A stretch of 12,660 bases of DNA from Rickettsiales bacterium. Lineage in GTDB: Bacteria; Pseudomonadota; Alphaproteobacteria; Rickettsiales; Deianiraeaceae. A program made the translations under genes and the position numbers. The notes beneath the pieces were generated by a model. It saw only the letters and a list, made by a program, of their open reading frames with translations. It was not told where the DNA came from and ran no database searches. The DNA lies in the NCBI GenBank assembly GCA_947378695.1, contig CANCKZ010000008.1, positions 1-12,660 on the forward strand. Reading direction: 5' to 3'. Position 1 is the stretch's first letter; every line of letters starts with the position of its first letter. Positions 6,280 to 12,586 of the stretch are shown here, in pieces.

Positions 6280-7167
6280 ATGCCAATTAGTGAAGAAGAT
6301 TTTATTCAAAACCATTTGCTGAAACTTACAAACGGCAATAAATTTGCACGAAATTTGATGGACGATGTTGCTCAAATTGGTGATATTATTGTGAATACGG
6401 ATACGACAATTGAAGGCGTGCATATTCTGGAAAACCTTCCCGCAAACTTTATTGCATATAAGGCGATGGCACGCAGTGTTTCGGATATTTTCGCCAAAAA
6501 TGGCAAGCCAATTGGTTATTTTATGAACCTAATTCTGCCAAAAAAATTCCAACAATTTGAAAATTTAATGCAAGGTTTTGCAGATTTCAATAAACGGCAC
6601 AAAATTGACCTTCTTGGTGGCGATACATCCACGCACAATGCGAGAAACATTATAATTGTTGTGACGGTTTTGGCGAAAGTTGAAACTTCAAACGCCAACA
6701 ATTCACCGCAAAGATGCAACGCACAAATTGGCGATGGCATTTTCATCACAAAAAATATTGGTGAAGCATTTTTTGGATACTCCAAAGTTCTTGCAAGCGG
6801 TGGAATTTGTGATTTTGAAGACCCACAAATTCGGGAATATCTTCGCCCTTCCCTTGTGCAAATTTCCGATTTTTCAAAAATCAACGCAAGCATGGATATT
6901 TCCGATGGCTTAATTGCAGATTCCAAAAAAATGGCAAATGCTTCTAACCTTTGCTTCGAACTTGATTTCAACACCCTGCCACACTTGGGGGGAGTAAGCG
7001 AAGAATCCCTGACATTTGGCGACGATTATAACATTTTGGTAACATCAAAGGAGGGTTACCTGCCAAATTTCACAAAAATTGGCACAGTAAAAAACGGAAC
7101 GGGAGTTGTTTTAGCCAACTGCCCGTTTGTTTTGAATTGCGAAGGCTACGATCATTTCGCAAGATAG
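6280..7167 (+). CDS. thiL: Thiamine-monophosphate kinase
   Basis: ThiL phosphorylates thiamine monophosphate with ATP to make thiamine diphosphate, the active cofactor of pyruvate and 2-oxoglutarate dehydrogenases. The 295-residue protein belongs to the PurM/ThiL fold. Visible motifs are DDVAQI (28-33), NTDTTIEGVHI (39-49), SVSDIFAKNGKP (66-77; commonly NLSDLAAMGA.P, so this one is divergent), GGDTS (113-117), YLRPS near 187-191, SMDISDGLIAD (204-214) and GDDYNILV (247-254). Acidic residues for Mg-ATP (Asp28, Asp29, Asp41, Asp115, Asp206, Asp209) are kept. The start is the ATG at 6280, just ahead of the conserved core; no Shine-Dalgarno sequence is present. No other thiamine gene is in the window. 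The two following genes run in the opposite direction, so it is probably transcribed alone. Length is slightly short of the usual 310-330. Confidence 0.93.
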   Translation: MPISEEDFIQNHLLKLTNGNKFARNLMDDVAQIGDIIVNTDTTIEGVHILENLPANFIAYKAMARSVSDIFAKNGKPIGYFMNLILPKKFQQFENLMQGFADFNKRHKIDLLGGDTSTHNARNIIIVVTVLAKVETSNANNSPQRCNAQIGDGIFITKNIGEAFFGYSKVLASGGICDFEDPQIREYLRPSLVQISDFSKINASMDISDGLIADSKKMANASNLCFELDFNTLPHLGGVSEESLTFGDDYNILVTSKEGYLPNFTKIGTVKNGTGVVLANCPFVLNCEGYDHFAR

Positions 7168-7175
7168 AACCTTGC
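7159..7175 (+). other. Small hairpin over the thiL stop codon
   Basis: GCAAG (7159-7163) pairs with CTTGC (7171-7175) around a seven-base loop that contains the TAG stop. It lies in the 34-base gap between the convergent thiL and gltA genes. No T-run follows, so it is at most a weak terminator; no better one is visible for either gene. Confidence 0.2.
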
Positions 7176-7200
7176 AATTTGAAGCCTCACAATTTGGATA

Positions 7201-8481
7201 TTACGCATTAGCGGAACGGCTTCCAACCTTTTCGCCGGTGTAAAGTTGGCGAGGGCGGGAAATTTTGCGTGATTCACCGTAAAATTCAAACATTTGAGAC
7301 GACCACCCAGCAACCCTTGCCGCAGCAAACATTACCGTGAAAAATTGAGTCGGGACATCAAGTGCTTTGTAGATAATCCCCGAGTAGAAATCAACATTTG
7401 GGAAAAGTTTGCGTGATGTGAAGTATTCGTCTGCCATTGCTTGCTTTTCAAGTTCACGAGCAATAAACAACTTGTCCTTATCCCCAACATGTTGGAATGT
7501 TTCAAGAACGACATCGCAAGTGTTTTTGATTAATTTTGCGCGAGGGTCATAATTTTTATAAACTCTGTGTCCAAAGCCCATAAGTTTGCCTTCTTTGTTT
7601 TTCACTTTTTCAAGGAACGCAGGAACTTCTTCAACCGACTGTATTCCTTCAAGCATATTCACAACGGCTTCGTTTGCTCCACCGTGAAGTGGTCCCCATA
7701 ATGCAGCAACACCAGCAACAACGGAAGCATAAGGGTTCACTTCTGTTGAAGCAACCATGCGAACTGTTGAAGTTGAGGCATTTTGTTCGTGGTCTGCGTG
7801 AAGAACGAATAGTGTGTTGAAAACGCTTTCCACAAGCTTCTTGTTTGAACGGAAGTGTTCTTCGTCAAATAAGTTAAGGCAAATGGTTTCGGTGAAGTGT
7901 GGTGTCATTTTGATATCCAAACTTTTCCCTTTAATAAAGCGATAAGTTACAATTACACACGCAAGAAATTCGCCAACAAGCTTGATTAAAGTTTTGCGAA
8001 CAAGGGCGGAATCTGTCGGGTTCCAGTTTGAACAATTCTTCGCAGCAACATTTGAAAAAGCCGCCATAACAATTGCCATTGGGTGATCAGTTTTCTTGAA
8101 CGATGATATTATCGATTTTGTAACATCGTCAATTTTCATGTTATCAAGTGCGGTTTTTTTGAACTGCTCAAATTCTTCCAATGCTTCATCGTGGTTTTTG
8201 CCTGTGAATAAAAGGAAAAATGTTTCAAGAAATGTTCTGTGACCAGCAAGCTCTTCAATTGCGTAGCCTCTGTGTGCTAAAATTCCATTGTCGCCATCAA
8301 TGAATGTTATGTTTGAATGGCAAGATGCGGTTGAGACGAAGGCGTGGTCGAATGTATAAAGGTTTAACTCCTTTTCAAAAGTGCCAATATCAACGCAATC
8401 TGCACCTTCTGTTCCGTGAAGAACTGGAAGTTCAAGTTCTTTATTGCCATAAATGACTTTCATTTTATCAATTTTTTGCAT
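7201..8481 (-). CDS. gltA: Citrate synthase
   Basis: GltA condenses acetyl-CoA and oxaloacetate to citrate, the entry step of the TCA cycle. The 426-residue protein matches the type I bacterial form. The catalytic residues are visible: His266 in LWGPLHGGAN, His305 in GFGHRVYKNYDPRA and Asp364 in VDFYSGIIY; the substrate-binding HADHEQNAST (228-237) and AARVAGW (387-393) are also present. The N-terminal segment with SCHSNITFIDGDNGILAHRGY is typical. The start ATG (8479-8481) follows the clearest Shine-Dalgarno motif in the window. The gene lies 23 bases downstream of sodB on the same strand, so the two probably form one transcript. No defect is seen. The sequence style resembles the rickettsial citrate synthases, which supports the placement of the organism, though only by impression. 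Confidence 0.97.
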   Translation of the reverse strand: MQKIDKMKVIYGNKELELPVLHGTEGADCVDIGTFEKELNLYTFDHAFVSTASCHSNITFIDGDNGILAHRGYAIEELAGHRTFLETFFLLFTGKNHDEALEEFEQFKKTALDNMKIDDVTKSIISSFKKTDHPMAIVMAAFSNVAAKNCSNWNPTDSALVRKTLIKLVGEFLACVIVTYRFIKGKSLDIKMTPHFTETICLNLFDEEHFRSNKKLVESVFNTLFVLHADHEQNASTSTVRMVASTEVNPYASVVAGVAALWGPLHGGANEAVVNMLEGIQSVEEVPAFLEKVKNKEGKLMGFGHRVYKNYDPRAKLIKNTCDVVLETFQHVGDKDKLFIARELEKQAMADEYFTSRKLFPNVDFYSGIIYKALDVPTQFFTVMFAAARVAGWSSQMFEFYGESRKISRPRQLYTGEKVGSRSANA

Positions 8482-8484
8482 ATA

Positions 8485-8490
8485 CTCCTT
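8485..8490 (-). promoter_or_regulatory. Shine-Dalgarno motif AAGGAG of gltA
   Basis: On the minus strand AAAGGAG precedes the gltA ATG with only three bases (TAT) between. This is closer than the usual 5-9 bases, but it is the only strong purine-rich site before any gene here and it supports the chosen start within the sodB-gltA gap. Confidence 0.6.
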
Positions 8491-8504
8491 TAATAGTTAG
8501 ATAA

Positions 8505-9149
8505 TCAATGTTGAATGTTTGCTTCAAAGAAATTCCAGTTAATCAGTTCTTCAACGAAGGTTTTCAGGTAATCCGGGCGTTTGTTGCGGTAATCGATGTA
8601 ATAAGCATGTTCCCAGACATCAATTGTGATAACAGGCACAAGGTTTTCGTTTGTTAATGGAGTTTGTGCGTTTCCTGTTTTTGTGATTTCAAGACCGCCC
8701 GTAACTTTATTCAACACAACCCAAGCCCAACCAGAACCAAACTGTGTTGCACCTGCGTCAATCAATTTTGCTTGAAATTCTTCAACTGTTGTGAATGAGT
8801 TTTCGATCAACTTTTTTGCAGGTGAAGAAATGTGTTTTGTTCCACCGTTTTTTTGCATTGAATGCCATAAGAAGGCGTGGTTCCAAATTTGAGCAGCATT
8901 GTTAAAAATTGCCGCTTTGCCATCTTTTTCCGATTTCACAATTATTTCCTTCAATGTAAGGGATTGATATTCCGTTCCTTCAACAAGTTCGTTAAGTTTC
9001 ACAACATAAGCATTGTGGTGTTTTTTGTGGTGGAAATCAAACGATTCCTTTGTTAGAATTGGCGAAATGGAGTCATCAGCAAATGGAAGTTCTGGCAACG
9101 AGAATGGAAATTTTGCATTTTCAAGCAATTTAATTGAAGCATTTGGCAT
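8505..9149 (-). CDS. sodB: Superoxide dismutase, iron type
   Basis: This enzyme converts superoxide to hydrogen peroxide and oxygen in the cytoplasm. The 214-residue product has both SOD domains. Metal ligands are visible as His40 (FDFHHKKHHNAYV), His91 (AAQIWNHAFLW), Asp177 and His181 (DVWEHAYYIDYRNKRPDYL). The outer-sphere glutamine sits in the N-terminal domain (Gln87 in NNAAQIWNH), as in iron enzymes, and the GSGWAWVV segment is present. No signal peptide is seen; the first 16 residues form a short extension before FSLPELPFADD, the usual start of the fold. The start is the ATG at 9147-9149. It lies 49 bases after the pentapeptide-repeat gene and 23 bases before gltA, all on one strand; its own promoter candidate overlaps the end of the upstream gene. 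Manganese or cambialistic use cannot be excluded. Confidence 0.96.
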   Translation of the reverse strand: MPNASIKLLENAKFPFSLPELPFADDSISPILTKESFDFHHKKHHNAYVVKLNELVEGTEYQSLTLKEIIVKSEKDGKAAIFNNAAQIWNHAFLWHSMQKNGGTKHISSPAKKLIENSFTTVEEFQAKLIDAGATQFGSGWAWVVLNKVTGGLEITKTGNAQTPLTNENLVPVITIDVWEHAYYIDYRNKRPDYLKTFVEELINWNFFEANIQH

Positions 9150-9172
9150 TTTTCACGCATAAATTATAAATT

Positions 9173-9202
9173 TATTTACAATTCTTCGTTTTTGGTTGTC
9201 AA
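9173..9202 (-). promoter_or_regulatory. Candidate promoter of sodB(-gltA)
   Basis: On the minus strand a perfect TTGACA (9202-9197) is followed after 18 bases by TAAATA (9178-9173). Transcription would begin near 9166, about 17 bases before the sodB ATG. The -35 box overlaps the stop codon region of the pentapeptide-repeat gene, so sodB can be expressed apart from it. Confidence 0.45.
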
Positions 9203-10023
9203 GGGTTTTTTGTTTCCGTTTTGATGAGTTTTATGTATGTGCGTATTTGCTCAACAGGTGTTCCTAAATTGAACGCCTCAAATCGTGGATTACCATCCTT
9301 CTTTATTTCAAGTTCAAACTTCCAACCTTCTGGGGCGGTTGGAAGGTATTTTTCCATTGGGTAATCACCGATTGCAACATAACAATCACTAAACTCTGCA
9401 TATTGAATCAATAAAGCATTAGTAAAATCCGCCCCAGTTAAGTTCGCACCATTAAATGTTGTGTGATATAGAGATGCTCTGTTAAATTTTGCGAAAGACA
9501 GGTATGCACCTTCAAAATTCGCCCAACTTAAATCCGCATGATTAAAAATTGCCGATTCCAGATTCAGCTGAATGAATGCTTGCCCCGGCACTTGACCACC
9601 CAAATCCCCTTTCAACCGCAACACAAACAAATAAGCACCAGTTAAATCCAGCCCAGCCAAGGATTTCCCCTTTGAGTGCAAAAATTCCAGTGCGTCCTTT
9701 CTGCCAAGGTCTCCCGTGCCTTTTTGTGCCAAAAGCGACCACGCACCAAGGATTGCCTGCTGGGTTGTCATCTTTGTTATCCCATCAATCATTGTGTCTT
9801 GCTGTGCCAGTGCGATTTTTGTGTTTTCATCGGCGGTTTTGGAGTCCTCTATTTGTTTATCAAGGGATTCTCTTTGTGCTTTAAACGCCGACCACGCCAA
9901 ATAAATTCCAATCAACCCAACAATCGTCCCTAAAACCGTCGCTATTTCAGCCATTCGAGTCAAAGTGGAGTCACTCGCAACGGCAGGCAGGGAAAATAGC
10001 AGAGAAATTGGACAATATTGCAT
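9199..10023 (-). CDS. Membrane-anchored pentapeptide-repeat protein
   Basis: No specific function can be assigned. Pentapeptide repeats (A[D/N]LXX) fold into a right-handed square beta-helix and serve varied roles, including DNA-mimic gyrase protection. From the ATG at 10021-10023 the product has 274 residues. Residues 1-18 look like a weak signal or hydrophobic segment (PISLLFSLPAVAS), then a clear membrane helix spans about 25-44 (AEIATVLGTIVGLIGIYLAW). A charged helical stretch, probably coiled coil, covers about 45-90. Pentapeptide repeats run from about 122 to 215, with units such as LAGLD, LSWAN, ASLYH, ANLTG and ADFTN, interrupted by a Gly-rich break near 139-148. The C-terminal 60 residues are non-repetitive. 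Alternative starts are TTG at 10030-10032 and ATG at 9952-9954 (just before the membrane helix). It is the first gene before sodB and gltA. Confidence 0.8.
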   Translation of the reverse strand: MQYCPISLLFSLPAVASDSTLTRMAEIATVLGTIVGLIGIYLAWSAFKAQRESLDKQIEDSKTADENTKIALAQQDTMIDGITKMTTQQAILGAWSLLAQKGTGDLGRKDALEFLHSKGKSLAGLDLTGAYLFVLRLKGDLGGQVPGQAFIQLNLESAIFNHADLSWANFEGAYLSFAKFNRASLYHTTFNGANLTGADFTNALLIQYAEFSDCYVAIGDYPMEKYLPTAPEGWKFELEIKKDGNPRFEAFNLGTPVEQIRTYIKLIKTETKNP

Positions 10024-10045
10024 CACGCACAAAAAAATTTATACG

Positions 10046-10074
10046 GCTATAAATACTAAATAAAAATAATTCAA
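10046..10074 (-). promoter_or_regulatory. Candidate promoter of the pentapeptide-repeat gene
   Basis: On the minus strand TTGAAT (10074-10069) and TATAGC (10051-10046) are 17 bases apart; each keeps four consensus bases. Transcription would begin near 10039, about 16 bases before the ATG at 10023. Confidence 0.35.
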
Positions 10075-10102
10075 GCCCCATTCCCTCCCCATTCAAAATA
10101 AA

Positions 10103-10129
10103 TTGACTTATTAAAAATAATGGTATTTA
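10103..10129 (+). promoter_or_regulatory. Candidate promoter of nadA with extended -10
   Basis: TTGACT (10103-10108) is followed after 15 bases by TATTTA (10124-10129), which is preceded by TGG, forming an extended -10 (TGnTATTTA). The extended element can compensate for the short spacer. Transcription would start near 10136, 24 bases before the nadA ATG. Confidence 0.4.
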
Positions 10130-10159
10130 TTCGATATATCAAAATTTTGTAACGGGTAA

Positions 10160-11098
10160 ATGCTGAACATGGAAGCAAGGATTTTAGAACTGAAAAAACA
10201 AAAAAACGCAATAATTCTTGCACATTATTACCAAGATTCCGAAATTCAAGACATCGCCGATTTCATTGGAGATTCCCTCGAACTTTCCAAGAAAGCTGCT
10301 GCATCAAGTGCGGAGGTTATCGTTTTTGCGGGTGTGAGGTTTATGTCCGAAGTTGCAAAAATTCTGAATCCAAATGCAACTGTTCTAATTCCAGATTCCA
10401 ACGCCGGCTGTTCTCTTGAAGATTCCTGTAAAGCGGAAGATTTAGCAAAATTCAAGGAACAAAATCCCCAGCACATCGTTGTAAGTTACATAAATTGTTC
10501 AACGCAAGTTAAGGCACTTTCAGATATCATCTGCACATCTTCCAATGCGGAACGAATTATCAAATCCATTCCTACAAACAAACCAATTCTATTTGCACCC
10601 GACCGCCACCTTGGCAACTATCTGCAAAAAATTACAGGCAGAAAAATGACACTATGGCAAGGTTCTTGTATGGTTCACGAAAGGTTTTCGGAAAAGAACC
10701 TTGTGCAGTTGAAAACTCAGAATCCTGACGCTCAAATTATTGCCCACCCTGAATGCCCTGAATCGCTTTTGAAATATGCGCATTTCATTGGCTCAACTTC
10801 AAAACTGCTGGAATTTTCAACAAATAACGGTGGGGGAAGTGGCAAATTTATTGTGTTGACAGAACACGGAATTATCCACCAAATGCAAAAAGCAAACCCA
10901 AAAGCGGAATTTATTACAGTTCCATATTTAGAGCGTGACGGAATTTCTTGCATCAATTGCAACGCCTGCCCTTATATGAAAATGAACACTATGGAAAAAA
11001 TTCTTGATTGCCTTGAAAACAATTCAAACGAGATAATCATTTCCGAAGATTTGCGTCTTAAAGCAAAAAAACCACTGGACGCCATGCTTTTAATATAG
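10160..11098 (+). CDS. nadA: Quinolinate synthase A
   Basis: NadA uses a [4Fe-4S] cluster to condense iminoaspartate with dihydroxyacetone phosphate into quinolinate, the precursor of NAD. The 312-residue protein is of normal length. Visible motifs are LAHYYQDSEIQDIADFIGDSL (20-40), VRFMSE (59-64), PDSNAGCSLEDSC (78-90), YINCSTQVKA (110-119), APDRHLG (146-152), LWQGSCMVHERF (165-176), HPECPESLL (196-204), GSTSK (211-215) and CINCNACPYMKMNT (264-277). Cluster cysteines are Cys84, Cys170 and one of Cys267/Cys270. The ATG at 10160 is used; a second ATG at 10169 is possible and gives MEARILELK. The usual partners nadB and nadC are not adjacent, so iminoaspartate must come from elsewhere in the genome. 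It is transcribed away from the pentapeptide-repeat gene and appears intact. Confidence 0.96.
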   Translation: MLNMEARILELKKQKNAIILAHYYQDSEIQDIADFIGDSLELSKKAAASSAEVIVFAGVRFMSEVAKILNPNATVLIPDSNAGCSLEDSCKAEDLAKFKEQNPQHIVVSYINCSTQVKALSDIICTSSNAERIIKSIPTNKPILFAPDRHLGNYLQKITGRKMTLWQGSCMVHERFSEKNLVQLKTQNPDAQIIAHPECPESLLKYAHFIGSTSKLLEFSTNNGGGSGKFIVLTEHGIIHQMQKANPKAEFITVPYLERDGISCINCNACPYMKMNTMEKILDCLENNSNEIIISEDLRLKAKKPLDAMLLI

Positions 11099-11129
11099 TC
11101 GGCGTTGATACATCAATGAATTATTTTTC

Positions 11130-11158
11130 TTGACATTTTTTATTTATAATGGAATATA
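11130..11158 (+). promoter_or_regulatory. Possible promoter ahead of the small coupled ORFs
   Basis: A perfect TTGACA lies at 11130-11135. With a 17-base spacer the -10 would be AATATA (11153-11158). A perfect TATAAT lies at 11145-11150, but only nine bases from the TTGACA, so the two cannot be used together. The region is the only likely source of transcription for the genes from 11174 on, unless nadA reads through. Confidence 0.3.
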
Positions 11159-11173
11159 TGTGTATAAGTTTTT

Positions 11174-11281
11174 ATGCAAATCGTGTACGACATTTCAAAC
11201 GACGACCTATGCGAGTTACTTTACCTGTACATAATAAATGAATTTACCGAGATGGCTAATAATTATTCATATAAAGTATGA
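11174..11281 (+). CDS. Small ORF of 35 residues, overlapping the next gene by ATGA
   Basis: An ATG at 11174 opens a 35-codon frame whose TGA (11279-11281) overlaps the ATG (11278-11280) of the downstream membrane-protein gene by four bases. Such overlaps commonly mark translational coupling. The peptide begins MQIVYDISNDDLCELLYLYI and ends NNYSYKV; it is acidic with a hydrophobic central stretch (LLYLYII). No family is recognised. A competing frame (ATG at 11158, 27 codons) covers part of the same bases and looks less protein-like. Existence of the gene rests on the overlap and position only; no ribosome binding site is seen. Confidence 0.35.
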   Translation: MQIVYDISNDDLCELLYLYIINEFTEMANNYSYKV

Positions 11282-11622
11282 CTGAAGTAAATTCAAGCAG
11301 CGACCCACAGCCAAAACCACTACAACGCAGTATTCTTGCGATGTCTATGTCGCAGACATCTACATCATCTGGTGCGGCAATTGTGGAAAAGCTAACATCA
11401 GAGCAACTCCCTCTGTTTTTTGCACATGTGGAAAATAGAGAAAATCAGGAGCATAAAAATACTAGACTCTTAATGATTTTAACATTCATTGCATTAGTTG
11501 TCATTCTGATGATTGTTTGGTCAGTCAAGGACACAAACCTTACCAAGGAAATTATTATAGCCCTTATATCGTTTTCAGGTGGAGGAGGTCTTGGTTTTGG
11601 CATAGCTTCGAATAAAAAATAG
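11278..11622 (+). CDS. Small hypothetical membrane protein with two C-terminal helices
   Basis: The 114-residue product is not recognised. Residues 1-35 are Ser/Thr/Pro/Gln-rich and probably unstructured. A polar, likely helical stretch follows (EKLTSEQLPLFFAHVENRENQEHK, in part, about 37-60). Two membrane helices end the protein: about 63-82 (LLMILTFIALVVILMIVWSV) and about 92-110, which contains the glycine run GGGGLGFG. The order (cytoplasmic helix, TM hairpin, Gly-rich second helix) recalls small membrane proteins found near phage-defence or prophage genes, but nothing here proves such a role. No Shine-Dalgarno site precedes the ATG; translation may depend on the 35-codon frame with which it overlaps. 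A strong dyad (11646-11689) follows the stop. Confidence 0.6.
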   Translation: MTEVNSSSDPQPKPLQRSILAMSMSQTSTSSGAAIVEKLTSEQLPLFFAHVENRENQEHKNTRLLMILTFIALVVILMIVWSVKDTNLTKEIIIALISFSGGGGLGFGIASNKK

Positions 11623-11645
11623 CACTAACACAGTAGAAAGCGTGC

Positions 11646-11689
11646 AATATTATTATTGCAAAAAACCTTGCATACGCAATAATAATATT
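11646..11689. repeat. Perfect 14-bp inverted repeat after the small membrane-protein gene
   Basis: AATATTATTATTGC (11646-11659) and GCAATAATAATATT (11676-11689) are exact reverse complements around a 16-base loop. It starts 24 bases after the stop of the membrane-protein gene and ends 75 bases before the IalB-family ATG. No T-run follows, so it is not a standard terminator. It could be a 3'-end stabiliser, a terminator of unusual type or a protein-binding dyad. Confidence 0.6.
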
Positions 11690-11764
11690 CATTGTGAATG
11701 CAGTTGGTCAATTTGATGAATAGCTATCTTGAACAATTTAAGTTATGAAAATATTGCTTTTAAT

Positions 11765-12502
11765 ATGAAAACCATCGCCTTGCTTTTTGCCACTCTGATA
11801 ACATTCACCCACACATCACTTGCAAAAGACTCCTCAAAATCATTGCCAACTGAACTGCCAGACCCCCTTGCCGAAAAGGAAGCAAAGAAAAAGGCAGAAC
11901 GTAAAGGACCAATGACAAAAGAGGAAAGACTTGCTCACTCAAAAAAAAATGGTGCAAATTCAACCAATGAAAATGATGGCGACAGCGAGCCAAAAGTTCT
12001 TGAAAAAAAGATTATCGGCAAAATTGGAAAATGGACAGCCCTACGGGCAAACCCAAGATCCAACATTGTGTGTTATGCAGTTCTTTATGCGGAAAGGACT
12101 ACTCGAAACACACGGCACGCCACAAAAGAAAAGCCGTATCTTGCCCTGCATTACTTTTCAGAAGGAAGAATTCGCTTTGCTTATTACATTGGCTATAACC
12201 TTTTAAGCGGTAGCAGTGTGAACATTAGCATTGATTCAATGCAACATAAAATGACACCGCACGGCCAGTATGCAATTGCGGATAGTGCTAAGAAGGATGA
12301 TGAAATGCTTAAAGCATTAAGCGATGCGGAAAGGGTTATGGTGAGAGGCGAAGGCGAAAATTACTCGTATTCAATCGATTTTTACAATGTAGAAGGATTT
12401 GAGGAGGTTGTGAACCTTTTGCGGACTAATTGTGAGTCTAGCACGAATAACAGCTCGTTCAAAGGGCTTGTTCCAACAAAAAAGGACTTGAAGAGGTTGT
12501 GA
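11765..12502 (+). CDS. Secreted IalB-family (invasion-associated locus B) protein
   Basis: IalB-family proteins are small exported proteins of alphaproteobacteria; the Bartonella member aids erythrocyte invasion, but most members have no proven role. From the ATG at 11765 the product has 245 residues. Residues 1-20 form a signal peptide (MKTIALLFATLITFTHTSLA, likely cut before KDSS). Residues 21-85 are Lys/Glu/Asp-rich and low in complexity. The domain starts at about 87 (GKWTALRANPRSNIVCYAV) and runs to about 223: KEKPYLALHYF, the GYNLLSGSSVNISID strand pair, and the closing IDFYNVEGFEEVVNLLRTNC. Cys103 and Cys223 could form the disulfide typical of the family. A TTG at 11729 opens the same frame but would add twelve residues before the signal peptide, so the ATG is preferred. 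Family assignment rests on the motif order and is moderate; invasion function is not implied. Confidence 0.65.
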   Translation: MKTIALLFATLITFTHTSLAKDSSKSLPTELPDPLAEKEAKKKAERKGPMTKEERLAHSKKNGANSTNENDGDSEPKVLEKKIIGKIGKWTALRANPRSNIVCYAVLYAERTTRNTRHATKEKPYLALHYFSEGRIRFAYYIGYNLLSGSSVNISIDSMQHKMTPHGQYAIADSAKKDDEMLKALSDAERVMVRGEGENYSYSIDFYNVEGFEEVVNLLRTNCESSTNNSSFKGLVPTKKDLKRL

Positions 12503-12505
12503 GGG

Positions 12506-12586
12506 CAAGGACTCCTACCTATTTCGATGTCTCTTCGCCTTCAAGCTTCGCTTTTCGGTCGATATCTTCAAGGTACGGAGTCCTTG
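12506..12586. repeat. 81-base imperfect palindromic element
   Basis: The left arm (12506-12520, CAAGGACTCCTACCT) is complementary to the right arm (12571-12586) with one extra C at 12576. The arms enclose 50 bases. The element begins four bases after the IalB-family stop. On the minus strand the right arm encodes part of SRTPYLED in an open frame that stops at 12519 inside the element. Its build recalls the palindromic elements scattered through rickettsial genomes, but I cannot match it to a named family. No T-run follows on either strand. Confidence 0.55.

Noticed and set aside
9576..9884. Plus-strand ORF of 102 codons
   Set aside because: It is antisense to the pentapeptide-repeat gene, whose repeat pattern is clear in the minus-strand frame.
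10076..10090. G-tracts on the minus strand (GGGG, GGG, GGGG) as a possible G-quadruplex
   Set aside because: Only three tracts are present; a four-tract quadruplex cannot form within the strand.
11158..11241. ORF of 27 codons starting at ATG 11158
   Set aside because: It overlaps the 35-codon frame, is shorter, and lacks the stop-start overlap with the downstream gene.
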